Positions 45,697 through 54,912 are shown, numbered from the stretch's first letter. The stretch is DNA of 64,000 nt from JBGOTP01 sp963717075 (GCA_963717075.1 CAVQVI010000011.1:62001-126000); one strand, 5' to 3'. Program-made: numbers and translations. The notes: generated by a model not told the origin, from the letters alone.

Positions 45697-45803
45697 TCCC
45701 TCGCACCGGATTTCAGAGGCAGTTGGTATTGGGGCAGCCGTCTGCTGCAGCCGCGTGATGGGGCCGATTCACGGTGCTTCCCGTCGAGCGCACCTCGGGC
45801 TCT

Positions 45804-46346
45804 CTACTTCAGCGCGTAGATGTCGTACTTCACCGACGTGCCGACGCGCTCGCCAACGCCGACCGCCTGGAGTCGTGTGAGCCAGACGTAGCGTGAATCG
45901 CCCGTCTCGAAGAGTGGTGCGATCCGTAGCGATGCGCCGGTGTTCGTCGTCTGGCCGATGCCGTTGTAGGTCACCAGAATCAGGGCTCCGTCGTCGGTCT
46001 TCAGCGTGAGGCGCACGTCGAGGCGGTAGCTGCCGTCGGCGCGGTTGGTGATCCAGTCACCCGAGGGTATTTCCACCGACGCCTTGACGCGTGGCCCTTC
46101 GAAGCGGCCGCTGGCGACCTGTACGATCGTGCGCGTCCCCTGCGGGCCGTTTTCGACGACGGTGCGGGTCCCAGTTTCGATGCGCAGCGTGCCCAGGTAT
46201 TCGAACGCGGGGGAGCGGGGCTCCTCGGTGGCATTCTGGGCACGCGGGGCGGCCGTCGCCTGCCCGCGCGAGGAAGTCTGAGCGAGAGCGAACGGTCCGA
46301 ATGCGGTCAGTCCGAGGCCGACCAGCAACGCGGTTGCGACACGCAC
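45804..46346 (-). CDS. secreted DUF3237 domain protein
   Basis: 180 residues: signal peptide (ALLVGLGLTAFGPFALAQ), then a DUF3237 beta-barrel with FEYLGTLRIE...QVASGRFEGPRVKASVEIPSGDWITNRADGSYRLDVRLTLKTDDGALI, ending GERVGTSVKYDIYAL. Function unknown; the family often occurs beside aromatic-degradation or hydrolase genes. GTG start with AGGAGGG. Confidence 0.92.
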   Translation of the reverse strand: MRVATALLVGLGLTAFGPFALAQTSSRGQATAAPRAQNATEEPRSPAFEYLGTLRIETGTRTVVENGPQGTRTIVQVASGRFEGPRVKASVEIPSGDWITNRADGSYRLDVRLTLKTDDGALILVTYNGIGQTTNTGASLRIAPLFETGDSRYVWLTRLQAVGVGERVGTSVKYDIYALK

Positions 46347-46468
46347 GGGGCCCTCCTGTATTGAATGCGCTGATTACCTACCAACGACGACATGGATGGT
46401 GGCGCGGTGAGGCCGATTCGAACCTCACGGCTGCCGGGACGTGTTGACGCCTTGAACCATTCTCTGCA

Positions 46469-46536
46469 ATCTAACGTCTTGCCGCTCAGCCGCGAGAGAC
46501 CACTGCGGTCTCTGCCGTGGGCTGGCTGCGTCTGCG
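46469..46536. repeat. attC-like palindromic element A
   Basis: ATCTAAC at 46469-46475 fits the RYYYAAC end of integron attC sites; TGCCGCTCAGCCGCGAG follows (46480-46496) and is shared exactly with elements at 50788 and 55560. A 7-bp hairpin AGAGACC/GGTCTCT with a 5-nt loop closes the centre (46495-46513). The right arm (GGGCTGGCTGCG) pairs only partly and no clear GTTRRRY end is seen. It lies downstream of the SnoaL-like gene on the minus strand. Confidence 0.4.
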
Positions 46537-46584
46537 CCGCTCGCCGCCTGGAGCAACTTGTCCGGCGGCACGACCGCGCGCCTA

Positions 46585-47007
46585 TCAGGAGCGAAAAGCC
46601 TCGCCCGCAACGTACGTGTCGAAGAACTCCTGGAAGCGCGAAATCTTGCCGTCCCGGAACGTCACCACGTGAACGAAGTCGGTTTCGTACACCCGCCCGG
46701 TGGGCTTGGCAAGGCACTTCGAATAACCCACGACGGCAACGCTCTCGTTGTCTGATAGGAATTGGCGCGGCTCGAGTGCCAGAATCTCTTCTGTGTCTTT
46801 GCCGATCCGCAACCACTCGAGAAACCCGGCTTGGCCTCGCCGCGCGCCCGAAGCCGGATTGAATGGATTCTCGGGTTCACTCCACTCGACGTCTGGACTG
46901 AGAAGCGCCAGGATACCGCTCACATCACCCTTCCGAAACGCGGCATACAGCTCTTGAACAACCTTGATGTGTTCGGTCGATCGGTTCGGCTTGTCTTGTT
47001 CCAACAT
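46585..47007 (-). CDS. SnoaL-like/NTF2-fold protein
   Basis: 140 residues: IKVVQELYAAFRKGDVSGILALLSPDVEWSEPENPFNPASG and the second half SVAVVGYSKCLAKPTGRVYETDFVHVVTFRDGKISRFQEFFDT, the ketosteroid-isomerase/SnoaL-like fold. Small-molecule binding or isomerase-like role; substrate unknown. Ends just before attC-like element A, consistent with a cassette-type arrangement. Confidence 0.92.
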   Translation of the reverse strand: MLEQDKPNRSTEHIKVVQELYAAFRKGDVSGILALLSPDVEWSEPENPFNPASGARRGQAGFLEWLRIGKDTEEILALEPRQFLSDNESVAVVGYSKCLAKPTGRVYETDFVHVVTFRDGKISRFQEFFDTYVAGEAFRS

Positions 47008-47091
47008 CGTTCTCTATGATCGATTCCGAAAAAACCCGAACCGGAGAATCCGTCGCTCTCTGCAAGACGATGGCTGCCTCGTTCCAGGCAC

Positions 47092-48054
47092 TCAATGCAG
47101 GCTGAGCAGTCGCGCCGGGTTCTGTTTCGTCATTCGGCCGATCTCCTGTTCGGTAAAACCCCTAGCCAGCATAGTGGCCAGAAACTCGCCGAAGCCATCG
47201 GGCGGCAGCGGATTCCCCTTCTGACCCAAGTCTGATGACAAAATGCAGAATTGCGGCCCCACCTTCCGGATCGCATCCGCATAACGCTCGATTCTGGCTG
47301 CGGCGTCGGCGTTGGCCAGCGTGCTCCCAGTGAACTCGACAAATGCTCCCAGCCTCGCCGCTTCCTGCATCTGCTGAACGTCCATCAGAATCGGCGCATT
47401 CATCGCATGCGTTACGACCATGTGCTGCACACCCTGCTGGCGTCCCTCGCGGAGCAACATCAGCACTTCCGACGCCGAGACGTGGCCGGTCGCCAGCACG
47501 AGCCCGTGCCTGGCAATCACCGAGATGACGGCTTTCGTTTCCGGCAACAGTTCGCCGTTGCGCGTCACGCTGACGAACGGTCGATTCTCCCTGGAGTAAC
47601 GCACGTGGTTTTCGGCGTCGAACGTCGACATCCAGACAATGCGTCCCCAGCCTCCTGCGACCTGCGTCATGTGCTCCACCGCCACTGGGTTCATGCCGCC
47701 GACCGTGAGATTCAGGTCGATTCCGCCGAACACCTCCAAGCCGGACGCCTCCTTGCGTGCAAGAAAAGCCAGCCCGGCAGTCGGTTCGTAGTGATTCTTG
47801 AGGACAATTCCTCGCATGCCCTTCGAGCGTGCCAACTTCGCGACATCGATTCCGTCGATGGAGCGCGGCACGTTGTCGGGATCAGAATGCACGTGGATGT
47901 CAATGGTACCGGCGAGCAACCTGGCGCTGGCACCGGCGTCGGTGATTTGCCTGGCGCCCGCCGGCCGCACCGCCGCCGACACCAGACCCGCAACGGCAAC
48001 GATCGCCAGCGCCGAGATGACGAACCGTCTCAAACGGCATTGAACGGTGCGCAT
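47092..48054 (-). CDS. secreted DUF6282/amidohydrolase-like protein
   Basis: 320 residues with signal peptide (LRRFVISALAIVAVAGLVSAA), then a TIM-barrel hydrolase: GTIDIHVHSDPDNVPRSIDG (metal HxH), GIVLKNHYEPTAG, ATGHVSASEVL (His), VVTHAMNAP (His) and LSSDLGQKGNPLPPDGFGEF (Asp). This is the phosphotriesterase/amidohydrolase-like set of ligands in the family I recall as DUF6282. ATG at 48054 with GGGGGTGCG before it. Confidence 0.88.
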   Translation of the reverse strand: MRTVQCRLRRFVISALAIVAVAGLVSAAVRPAGARQITDAGASARLLAGTIDIHVHSDPDNVPRSIDGIDVAKLARSKGMRGIVLKNHYEPTAGLAFLARKEASGLEVFGGIDLNLTVGGMNPVAVEHMTQVAGGWGRIVWMSTFDAENHVRYSRENRPFVSVTRNGELLPETKAVISVIARHGLVLATGHVSASEVLMLLREGRQQGVQHMVVTHAMNAPILMDVQQMQEAARLGAFVEFTGSTLANADAAARIERYADAIRKVGPQFCILSSDLGQKGNPLPPDGFGEFLATMLARGFTEQEIGRMTKQNPARLLSLH

Positions 48055-48226
48055 CGCACCCCCTGACGTTTCGCACATCGATGTGACCGAGCTTCTCGAG
48101 CAGGCTCGAGCACGCGTTGCGCGGTCTGACGTGCGCGCTCAGCCGCGCGTCGAGGTGACATGATCGCACAGACGCGGGCGTGACGGCTCCGCGTGTCGGA
48201 CAGCGGGTCGTTTCAATGAGCACGGA

Positions 48227-48709
48227 TCACGCGTAGATCATGAATTCGAGAAGATTGCCGTCAGGATCCCGAACATAAACACTCGAGCCGGTCTTTTGCC
48301 GACCTCCCGCGCGGTCTACCGGACCTATTTCGATCTTTGCGCCGGCGCGCTCCAACATCGTCTCGAGAGATGCCGCGGACCCATCCCACACAAAGCACAA
48401 ATCGCCACATGGCGGCCTGGCTGCGGGGGCTCGTAGAGTGAACGTTGCATCGTGCCAGCGAGCCGGGCGATGAAAGTTGATCATGTGGGCGCCGACATAC
48501 ACGGACACGGCATTTGCGCTCTCGACCATCTGAAAGCCGAGACCGCGATAAAAGGCGACCATCGCATCGGTATTCTGCATTGGCAGCGCAACGTGATCGA
48601 ACCCACTCACCCTGCCGGCCTGCTGTGCCGCAAGGTCGGCGCTACTGCCTGTCACGCCAATGGCCACGATCGTCTTCACGAGGGCACGACGTGAGGATTT
48701 CCTAGGCAT
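48227..48709 (-). CDS. exported VOC-family protein
   Basis: 160 residues: a Tat-like N-terminus (SSRRALVKTIVAIGVTGSSADLAAQQ), then one glyoxalase/bleomycin-resistance-like domain, GFDHVALPMQNTDAMVAFYRGLGFQMVE with VYVRDPDGNLLEFMIY at the end (His 39-region and Glu as metal ligands). An exported VOC protein is uncommon. Substrate unknown. Confidence 0.9.
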   Translation of the reverse strand: MPRKSSRRALVKTIVAIGVTGSSADLAAQQAGRVSGFDHVALPMQNTDAMVAFYRGLGFQMVESANAVSVYVGAHMINFHRPARWHDATFTLRAPAARPPCGDLCFVWDGSAASLETMLERAGAKIEIGPVDRAGGRQKTGSSVYVRDPDGNLLEFMIYA

Positions 48710-48875
48710 AGAGTTCTTGTGCTTTTCGATTGCACGTGTTGATCCGGCGTTCTGCCAAAGTTCGAGTCTTGCATGATATCTGAAGCCGCTCCAATGACTC
48801 GATACAGCGGGCCCACCGGCTGCACTGGCGGCATGGTAAATTTTGAACCCATCGAGCTGTTCCGGGCCCCCGCCG

Positions 48876-49424
48876 TTATTCGTCAGCCTTGGGCGTTATC
48901 CGGGCATCGACCTCCGCGATGAGGCGCTCAACCAACCCACGCAGGGGCCGCTTGTGGAGGGGGACGAGGAGCCAAGGCCAGACGAAACCCCAAAACAGAA
49001 CCATGAACCAGGCGACCAGTAGGTTCTGCTCAACGGACAACCCAGGCAGCATTGACGTTGAATGCTGCGCGATGTACCCGCGAACGTCGAGGCTCATGAG
49101 CAGCACGATTCCGATGAGTCCCAGCGTTCCGCTCAAGGCCAACCCGAACTGGAGCCAGCGCCAATACCGCACCCGGTAGTGCACCGAGTCACTTTGCGGT
49201 ACGTCGAGCTCGAGTTCGTTGAGACCCACGTTGATCGCCGTCCACCAGTCGGCGGCCTGGACCATGAGGTGACCAGGCCCGGTTGCGCTGATTCGATAGT
49301 TGGAGCGCGGATGGGGCCGGCCGGTCAGGAGACCGGCGCTGACCCGCTGGCGAAACGCCTCCAGGAATTCCGGCGCGGTCGATCGGATCGGGACGCTACC
49401 GCGGATTTGTGGGTGAAAGATCAT
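48876..49424 (-). CDS. uncharacterised protein with two membrane helices
   Basis: About 182 residues. N-terminal soluble part (FLEAFRQRVSAGLLTGRPHPRSNYRISATGPGHLMVQAADWWTAINVGLNELEL), then two helices (LALSGTLGLIGIVLLMSL and LLVAWFMVLFWGFVWPWLLV), and a short cytoplasmic tail. The ATG at 49424 is taken; a GTG at 49457 would add 11 residues. The stop codon TAA is part of GAATAAC. No family recognised. Confidence 0.8.
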   Translation of the reverse strand: MIFHPQIRGSVPIRSTAPEFLEAFRQRVSAGLLTGRPHPRSNYRISATGPGHLMVQAADWWTAINVGLNELELDVPQSDSVHYRVRYWRWLQFGLALSGTLGLIGIVLLMSLDVRGYIAQHSTSMLPGLSVEQNLLVAWFMVLFWGFVWPWLLVPLHKRPLRGLVERLIAEVDARITPKADE

Positions 49425-49729
49425 CGCCGAATGCTGGAACACAATTGCGTCGCACACTTTCGCCCGCGCTGATCACCGCGATAGGCCGGCGTTCGTTCAG
49501 TTCTGCGCTAGTCCACCCGGGTCAGTTGTCCAAACGTCACGCCCGCGCGCCCAATCGAGCGCATCGTAGCACGCGGTGAAACGTCAGCAGCCGATTTACT
49601 CGAACGAATGGCCGCTCACGCCTGGGCGAGTGGTTCAACCCGCACTGGCCGACCGGTCTCGAACCGACTGATGCGAAAAGCAGCGGGAAGCAACCGGCTG
49701 TGGCACGATATGACGTTCGAGGTTCCAGG

Positions 49730-50689
49730 ATGACATCCCCACCAGATGTGATCGTTCTTCACGAGCATCCTGAATGGCAGAAGCCGTTGTTCGCGGCGCT
49801 CGAGCGCCGGGGCATCTCCTTCATGCCGTTCGATGTCACGCGGGCAGCCTTCAGCAACCTCGAACCGCTTCGCGCTTCCCTTTACTTCAACCAAGCGAGT
49901 CCAAGCGCATATCTGCGTGGGCACACGCGGGCGGTGCCGCTGGCACTCGCCTACATGCGATCGCTTGAACTCCAGGGAGCTCGGGTTCTGAACGGCGCGG
50001 ATGTATTCGCGCTCGAGCTGAGTAAGAGCGCCCAGGCGACGTTACTGCGTACGCTGGGAATCGATTGCCCGCGCTCGATCACGTTCAACGACGTCCATGC
50101 GCTGCGCGCGTACGCCGGCGAAGTCCACTGGCCGGCCTTGCTGAAGCCCGACCAGGGCGGAAGTGGTGCACGCATCCAGGTGGTCGAGTCGCTGTCGAAG
50201 GTAGAAGAGATCTTCAGCAGCGACCCGACGCTGTGGCTGCCGGACAATCTGTTCCTGCTCCAGGAATACCTGCCGCACGACCCCGAGCAGGGCATCGTCC
50301 GCTTGGAGTTCCTCGATGGCGAGCTCCTGTATGCGATGCGTGTGAAGACCCACGGGCGCTTCAACCTGTGCCCGTCACCCATCTGCAATCCGGACGAGGG
50401 CACCGGTGCGTGTGAGCTGCCGGCGGACGATCGCGTCGATGCCGCGCCGGTGGAGTTTCTTGCGTATCCAGATGTGCCCCAGGATGCCGTGGAGACGGCG
50501 AGGCGAATCGTGCGCGCAGCGAGGCTCGATGTCGGAGGAATCGAGTATCTGGAAACAGACGCTGGCCGCCGAGTCTTCTATGACATCAACGCAAACTCGA
50601 ACCTGCGTCCTTCGGTTGCCGCCGCGTTTGGGTTCGATCCGTTCGAGCGGGTCGTCGATTTCCTCGTGGGTCGACTACAGAACTGTTGA
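49730..50689 (+). CDS. ATP-grasp fold protein, RimK-like
   Basis: 319 residues: N-terminal pre-ATP-grasp domain (VIVLHEHPEWQKPLFAALERRGISFMPFD), central KSAQATLLRTLGIDCPRSITFND and ATP-binding LLKPDQGGSGARIQ, then LLQEYLPHD (adenine loop) and a C-terminal metal site FYDINANSNLRPS. Carboxylate-amine ligase of the RimK/ATP-grasp type; substrate unknown. One of the few plus-strand genes in this region. ATG at 49730 preferred over a GTG at 49700. It is followed by attC-like element B. Confidence 0.9.
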   Translation: MTSPPDVIVLHEHPEWQKPLFAALERRGISFMPFDVTRAAFSNLEPLRASLYFNQASPSAYLRGHTRAVPLALAYMRSLELQGARVLNGADVFALELSKSAQATLLRTLGIDCPRSITFNDVHALRAYAGEVHWPALLKPDQGGSGARIQVVESLSKVEEIFSSDPTLWLPDNLFLLQEYLPHDPEQGIVRLEFLDGELLYAMRVKTHGRFNLCPSPICNPDEGTGACELPADDRVDAAPVEFLAYPDVPQDAVETARRIVRAARLDVGGIEYLETDAGRRVFYDINANSNLRPSVAAAFGFDPFERVVDFLVGRLQNC

Positions 50690-50776
50690 TCAACTCGTGT
50701 CGTGTCGCGCTGCCAGCGCTTCACGATTGCGTTTGAGCTCGTTCTTCGTGTGCGTCGGAGAGCCGGTTGTTGGTCG

Positions 50777-50873
50777 GCTCAACGTCCTGCCGCTCAGCCG
50801 CGAGCGGCGTTCACGACCGTTCCGACCTATCGCGCGCGGCCGCGCTGCTCAGCGGTGTAGCGGCTTCTTAAGC
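50777..50873 (+). repeat. attC-like palindromic element B
   Basis: 97 bp between GCTCAAC (50777-50783, fits RYYYAAC) and CTTAAGC (50867-50873, one base off GTTRRRY). The arms pair around CCGCTCAGCCGCG (left) against CGCGCTGCTCAGCGG (right) with single unpaired bases, and contain the 17-mer shared with elements A and C at 50788-50804. It sits 87 bp after the plus-strand ATP-grasp stop, in the orientation expected for a cassette end. Confidence 0.5.
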
Positions 50874-50879
50874 GACTGT

Positions 50880-51449
50880 TCACGGACTTGGAAATCCCGG
50901 TGACAGCGTCACGCCACGCGCCTGCTCGAAATGCCGCCGATCGTGCGCGAGTACGAGCCGCCAGCCATCCAGCACACTGTATGTGACGACCTTGACAAAC
51001 GGTGACGTCATGATCGCGCGAGCTGCGTCCCGTTCGTCGAGCGCCTGGACCCGCGCCACGGCGTCCACGTGCTGATCAACGAAGCGCTGGATGATATCCG
51101 CAGCAATGTCGCTGGTCGCGGGCTGCGCGTTGGACGGTGCGGTGAACTTTCGCACTGCGCCCGGTGCCTGTGAACGAACCAGCATCCGGCCCAAGACGCC
51201 TGGCAGCACTGGCAAGCGCTGCCATATGGTTCGCGGCGCCGCGTCATCGAGGGCGTTTTCCGCGGCTTGGAACATCAAGCGATTCGCTCTGATCAAATGA
51301 TCGAAGCACTGCGCGACACTCCACCGCGCGAGGTCGGGCCGCCAATTCAGCTGCCGACCGTCGCAACTGCCGAACGTCGCCTGCGCCTCCCGAGCGATGG
51401 TGTCGAGCCCGCTCTTCACCTCGGCCAGTGACAAAATCGCGTAGTCCAT
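50880..51449 (-). CDS. DinB-family protein
   Basis: 189 residues, four-helix DinB/YfiT-like fold: ARWSVAQCFDHLIRANRLMFQAAENAL (first metal His), later ADIIQRFVDQHVDAVARVQAL and WRLVLAHDRRHFEQARGV with the His pair of the metal site. Such proteins are often metal-dependent thiol transferases or hydrolases. The ATG is directly after the serine hydrolase stop, so co-translated in one operon. Confidence 0.92.
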   Translation of the reverse strand: MDYAILSLAEVKSGLDTIAREAQATFGSCDGRQLNWRPDLARWSVAQCFDHLIRANRLMFQAAENALDDAAPRTIWQRLPVLPGVLGRMLVRSQAPGAVRKFTAPSNAQPATSDIAADIIQRFVDQHVDAVARVQALDERDAARAIMTSPFVKVVTYSVLDGWRLVLAHDRRHFEQARGVTLSPGFPSP

Positions 51450-52705
51450 TCAGAACCAGAGTTGATACACCCCGCGCTCGAATGTGTCGTAGATCGCGAG
51501 TGCTTTGGTGTCGGCAAAAGGAAGGAACTGCATCATGACCACGCCCGCAATGCCGCGCGCCGGATCGATCCAGAAGTAGGTGTTATTGACACCGCCCCAG
51601 CTCAGGCTGCCCGCGGACCGCTTGCCAGCCACCTGATTGGTCGTGAGGAGGAATCCGAGCCCCCACTTGTCCTTCCCGTCGTTGATGAACGTGAAGTCCA
51701 TGCTTCGGTCTGGCTGTGCGGTCTTCACCGCAGGAACACCCACCTCACCAATTTGATTCTTGGACATCAGCGCGACCGTGTCGGCGGAGAGAATCCGCGC
51801 GCCATCGAGCGTGCCACCGTTCAAGATCATCCGCTCGAAGCGCATGTAGTCGCTCGCGGTCGACGAGAGCCCACCGCCGCCGTTGAAGGTCGTCGCGGGA
51901 CGCTGCGGCTGATTGGGCTGCTCGGTGAGCGGGGCATCGGGACGGCCATCCTGACGCCGGTGGACCGTCACGAGACGCGCCTGCTTGGTTTCGGGCACGT
52001 TGTAGAAGGTGTCGGACATCCCGAGCGGCGTGAAGATGCGACTCGCGGAAATATTCCTCCAGATTCTTGCCAGAAAGCGTCTCAACCAGCCGTCCCACCC
52101 AATCGACGCCCGTCCCATAGATCCACTGTGCCCCGGGTTCGAAGAGCAGCGGACCCGCCTCAAATTTCTCGCTATCGCGCGGCTTGAAGTCGCGCACGAT
52201 CGGGCTGGTGAATGCATACCCGAGCCCGGACGTGTGGGTGAAGAGATGCCGAATCGTGACCTTCTTCGCGGCCGGCCGCACTTTGTATCTGCCGGTGGCG
52301 TTGTCGAACGATTCGAAGACCATCAGGTTTGCCAGCTCAGGCAGGTACTTCTCGGCCGGCTCGTCGAGGGCGAAGCGGCCCTGTTCGTACAACTGCATCG
52401 CGGCAATTGAGGTGACCGCCTTGGTCATCGAGGCGATCCGGAAGAGCGCATCCGCGGTCATCGGACGCGTGCGTCCGACATCCGCCATTCCGAATACTCC
52501 CTCGGTACAGAATGCGGTCACGCGTGGCAGCCATGACGACGAGCCCTGGCACGTCGCCGCGAGTGACCGCCGCGGACAACTTCTCATCGAGCGACGCAGA
52601 CTGCGTGGCGCCTCCTCCGGCCTGAAAACGGTGCGCGGCGTAGATGCCGCTGGTGAGAAGGAGAAGGCCCGCAATGACGACGATGGATACAACGCGTCGA
52701 AGCAT
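51450..52705 (-). CDS. beta-lactamase-family serine hydrolase, two frameshifts
   Basis: About 418 residues when corrected. Frame 1: N-terminal anchor (VVSIVVIAGLLLLTSGIYAA) and DEKLSAAVTRGDVPGLVVMAATRDRILY. Frame 2: GMADVGRTRPMTADALFRIASMTKAVTSIAAMQLYEQ with the catalytic SMTK (SxxK), and FEPGAQWIYGTGVDWVG. Frame 3: FTPLGMSDTFYNVPE to GGVNNTYFWIDP and the end. Shifts lie near 52504 and 52040. Class C beta-lactamase/esterase-like (EstB type), periplasmic. Either a pseudogene or an assembly error; both halves are well conserved. Confidence 0.85.
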
Positions 52706-52723
52706 GTCTCGACTCTCTCGCGT

Positions 52724-53803
52724 CTACTTCGAGCCCTTCTTCGCGGCTTCTTCGGCGGCCTTCTCTTCCGCGCGAGCCCCGGCAAGCATCCCCGTCATGG
52801 TGTGATAGTTCCCCTCGTGACAGGCATACTCAAACATCTTGTCCTGAGTTTGCTTCAGGCGAACCACGGCCGTCCACGCCTTCGTCCACGTGGTCGGGTC
52901 GTCCAGTGTGATTTCGTAGTCGATCCTGCCAGGCGCGACACGCGTGAAACGTTCGACCACATGGAGGTTCTCGGCCGATCCCATGAAGTTGCTGTTGGGA
53001 GAGAAATTGGTGGTATCGACAACCAGCGTAGTTCCCTCCCATCGGCCCCGCGAATCCCCATGCCACTGTCGGATGTTCCGTGGAAGATGCGGACGCTCGT
53101 CCAGTGGAATGATGCGAGCGTCGTGGATCAACTCCCCGACAAGCACTACGTATCCAGCAGTCTGCAGAATCTGGTAATAGCTGTTGTAACTCGCGCTATT
53201 GCCGCCTAGCCTTGGCATGCCGAAGGTGATGCAACGCAGATCATTCCTGATGTCCTCCGGGCCAGCTGGAGGGCGTTGCCCTGCCGCCCCAGCGTAAGGC
53301 GCGGCCCTTCTCTGCAGCCCCTCCGGTGTCAGCTGAGGAATTCGCCCATCCGACGGATCCACTATCAGCGAGGTCCGGTTATCAAATTCTCTCTCGACCA
53401 TCGCGGCGGAACTGCCTGTCGCGTTTGGGTTCTTGAACTGTTCGGGGTTCGCCAATGCGGCCAGGAACAGATCATCTCCGCCGGCGAAGTCACTATTCCT
53501 GTTCACGTCGAAAAGCCGAGCCGCTCGCTTCTTCAGTTCACTCACTTCCTCGTCAGTCAGCAACTGCCTTCCTTCCAAGGCCTTCGGGCGTTCCAAGGGG
53601 GTCGCGCTGTTGTTCACCCAGACTCCCCGCAGGTCCGGTTGTCCGTCCGGTGTGCGGGGCGGAGTCCACGTCTTGGTCGCTGCCGCGTTCGCTCGGTTCG
53701 CTCCGCCCCCAGGGACCTGGCCCGTGAGCGATACCGGCGCGAGGGGTACGATCGCGCTCACGACTGCCAGGACACCTATTGATGCGAGATGTCGATTGCT
53801 CAT
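52724..53803 (-). CDS. secreted protein of unknown function (acidobacterial type)
   Basis: 359 residues: signal peptide (IGVLAVVSAIVPLAPVSLTGQ), then WTPPRTPDGQPDLRGVWVNNSATPLERPKALEGRQLLTDEEVSELKKRAARLF, a phrase typical of a large family of secreted proteins in Acidobacteriota with no known function. Core PLDERPHLPRNIRQWHGDSRGRWEGTTLVVDTTNFSP, then an acidic coil at the C-terminus (GARAEEKAAEEAAKKGSK). The ATG at 53803 overlaps the upstream stop by 4 bp. Operon with the membrane protein upstream and the serine hydrolase downstream. Confidence 0.9.
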   Translation of the reverse strand: MSNRHLASIGVLAVVSAIVPLAPVSLTGQVPGGGANRANAAATKTWTPPRTPDGQPDLRGVWVNNSATPLERPKALEGRQLLTDEEVSELKKRAARLFDVNRNSDFAGGDDLFLAALANPEQFKNPNATGSSAAMVEREFDNRTSLIVDPSDGRIPQLTPEGLQRRAAPYAGAAGQRPPAGPEDIRNDLRCITFGMPRLGGNSASYNSYYQILQTAGYVVLVGELIHDARIIPLDERPHLPRNIRQWHGDSRGRWEGTTLVVDTTNFSPNSNFMGSAENLHVVERFTRVAPGRIDYEITLDDPTTWTKAWTAVVRLKQTQDKMFEYACHEGNYHTMTGMLAGARAEEKAAEEAAKKGSK

Positions 53804-54213
53804 GTGGATCTCCCGTTCACTTGCCCAAAGGGATCTGCCTGTCCAGGCCCATTCAACATGACGCCGTGCCGGTCGTGCTTCTTGAAATCCCGCCACAAGC
53901 AAGCCGCCCACAGCAGCTCCATCGTTGCCAACGACCCATATGCGAGGCCGAGCGTCCAATGAAAGAAATCCAGTCCCGCAATCGTACGATAGAAGACCGT
54001 TCCAAACGGAATTGCCAGCGCGACGCTCCCAAGCCTGATCCACAACGGGAAGATTGTGCACCACATCAGAAGCACAAACGCGGGGACCATCGGCATGATC
54101 ACATTGGCAGTCGCTTCAACGTTGATCGATGAAAGACCAGACGCACTGGCCGAAACGCCATGAACAATACCCAGCGGTTCCGCCCGTCTTGTTCCCGCCT
54201 TGTCGGCCGTCAT
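53800..54213 (-). CDS. small polytopic membrane protein
   Basis: 137 residues with three or four helices (VIMPMVPAFVLLMWCTIFPLWI, VALAIPFGTVFYRTIAGL, LGLAYGSLATMELLWAACLW) and a C-terminal DFKKHDRHGV tail. Start ATG at 54213 overlaps the DUF6064 stop as ATGA, and its own stop overlaps the next ATG the same way, so three genes are translationally chained. Family unknown. Confidence 0.8.
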   Translation of the reverse strand: MTADKAGTRRAEPLGIVHGVSASASGLSSINVEATANVIMPMVPAFVLLMWCTIFPLWIRLGSVALAIPFGTVFYRTIAGLDFFHWTLGLAYGSLATMELLWAACLWRDFKKHDRHGVMLNGPGQADPFGQVNGRST

Positions 54214-54845
54214 CGCCGCCTTGAAAGAGCCCGGGGTGCGACCGTATCGACCGCGAGCATTGCTCCGGCGACCACGAGAGCGAGATCCGCGCGAATCCCC
54301 AGGACGAATGCGGCCGAGCTCCCAATCACTGCCCAGAGAATCGGGAGAACGTTGACCCAGGGTGGCACGTCGACCGACGTGACGAGGAAGCCAGCAGTGA
54401 CCAGCGTTGTCGGGCATGGCACCGCGAACAATGGCAGGCGCGGGAACTCCAGACCAAGGGCGAGGCCGATGAGCGGATAGACAAGTCCGTAAAGAACGAG
54501 GGCCCCGCCGACGAGACCTCGCGGACTGCCGTTCATCAGCACGTGTCCGCGCGACATGATGGCCAGCCAGGCGAACGCGGCGGCTTGCAGAACGAACAGC
54601 ACGGCAAAGACCGCGGCTGCCCGGTTGATGCCGTGGAAGAAGAACCAATGGTAGGCAATACCGGACCACGCCCAGTGCACAGCCAACAGAGCGAAGAGAG
54701 TCCGTCCGTTCAGCCGCCCCGTGCGGAACCAGCGGATCACCACCCCTGCCGTGGTGGCCCAGAGAAGGACCACGGCGGGCCAGAGCAATGTGTTGTACGC
54801 GCCAAACACGTCGAGGAAGGCGTCGTGAGAAAAGGGTAACTCCAT
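54210..54845 (-). CDS. DUF6064 family membrane protein
   Basis: 211 residues, seven predicted helices. Starts MELPFSHDAFLDVFGAYNTLLWPAVVLLW and includes VHWAWSGIAYHWFFFHGINRAA and ALVLYGLVYPLIGLALGLEFPRLPLFAVPCPTTLVTAGFL, a conserved bacterial family I recall as DUF6064. Function unknown. First gene of the DUF6064-membrane-secreted-hydrolase-DinB unit; attC-like element E lies 70 bp upstream. Confidence 0.88.
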   Translation of the reverse strand: MELPFSHDAFLDVFGAYNTLLWPAVVLLWATTAGVVIRWFRTGRLNGRTLFALLAVHWAWSGIAYHWFFFHGINRAAAVFAVLFVLQAAAFAWLAIMSRGHVLMNGSPRGLVGGALVLYGLVYPLIGLALGLEFPRLPLFAVPCPTTLVTAGFLVTSVDVPPWVNVLPILWAVIGSSAAFVLGIRADLALVVAGAMLAVDTVAPRALSRRR

Positions 54846-54912
54846 GCTTGATCGATCAGTCCTTCGGTGTCTGGTTCGAGATCGACGATCGGAGACGCCA
54901 TTTCTCTTGTCT

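Noticed and set aside
46400..46440. tRNA-like T-arm (GATTCGAACCTCAC) on the minus strand
   Set aside because: The 6-bp stem encloses a 10-nt loop rather than 7, and no acceptor, D or anticodon arms can be folded around it.
53461..53781. Plus-strand frames within the 359-residue secreted protein gene
   Set aside because: No ribosome sites, Arg/Ser-rich shadow composition, and the minus-strand gene is well formed.
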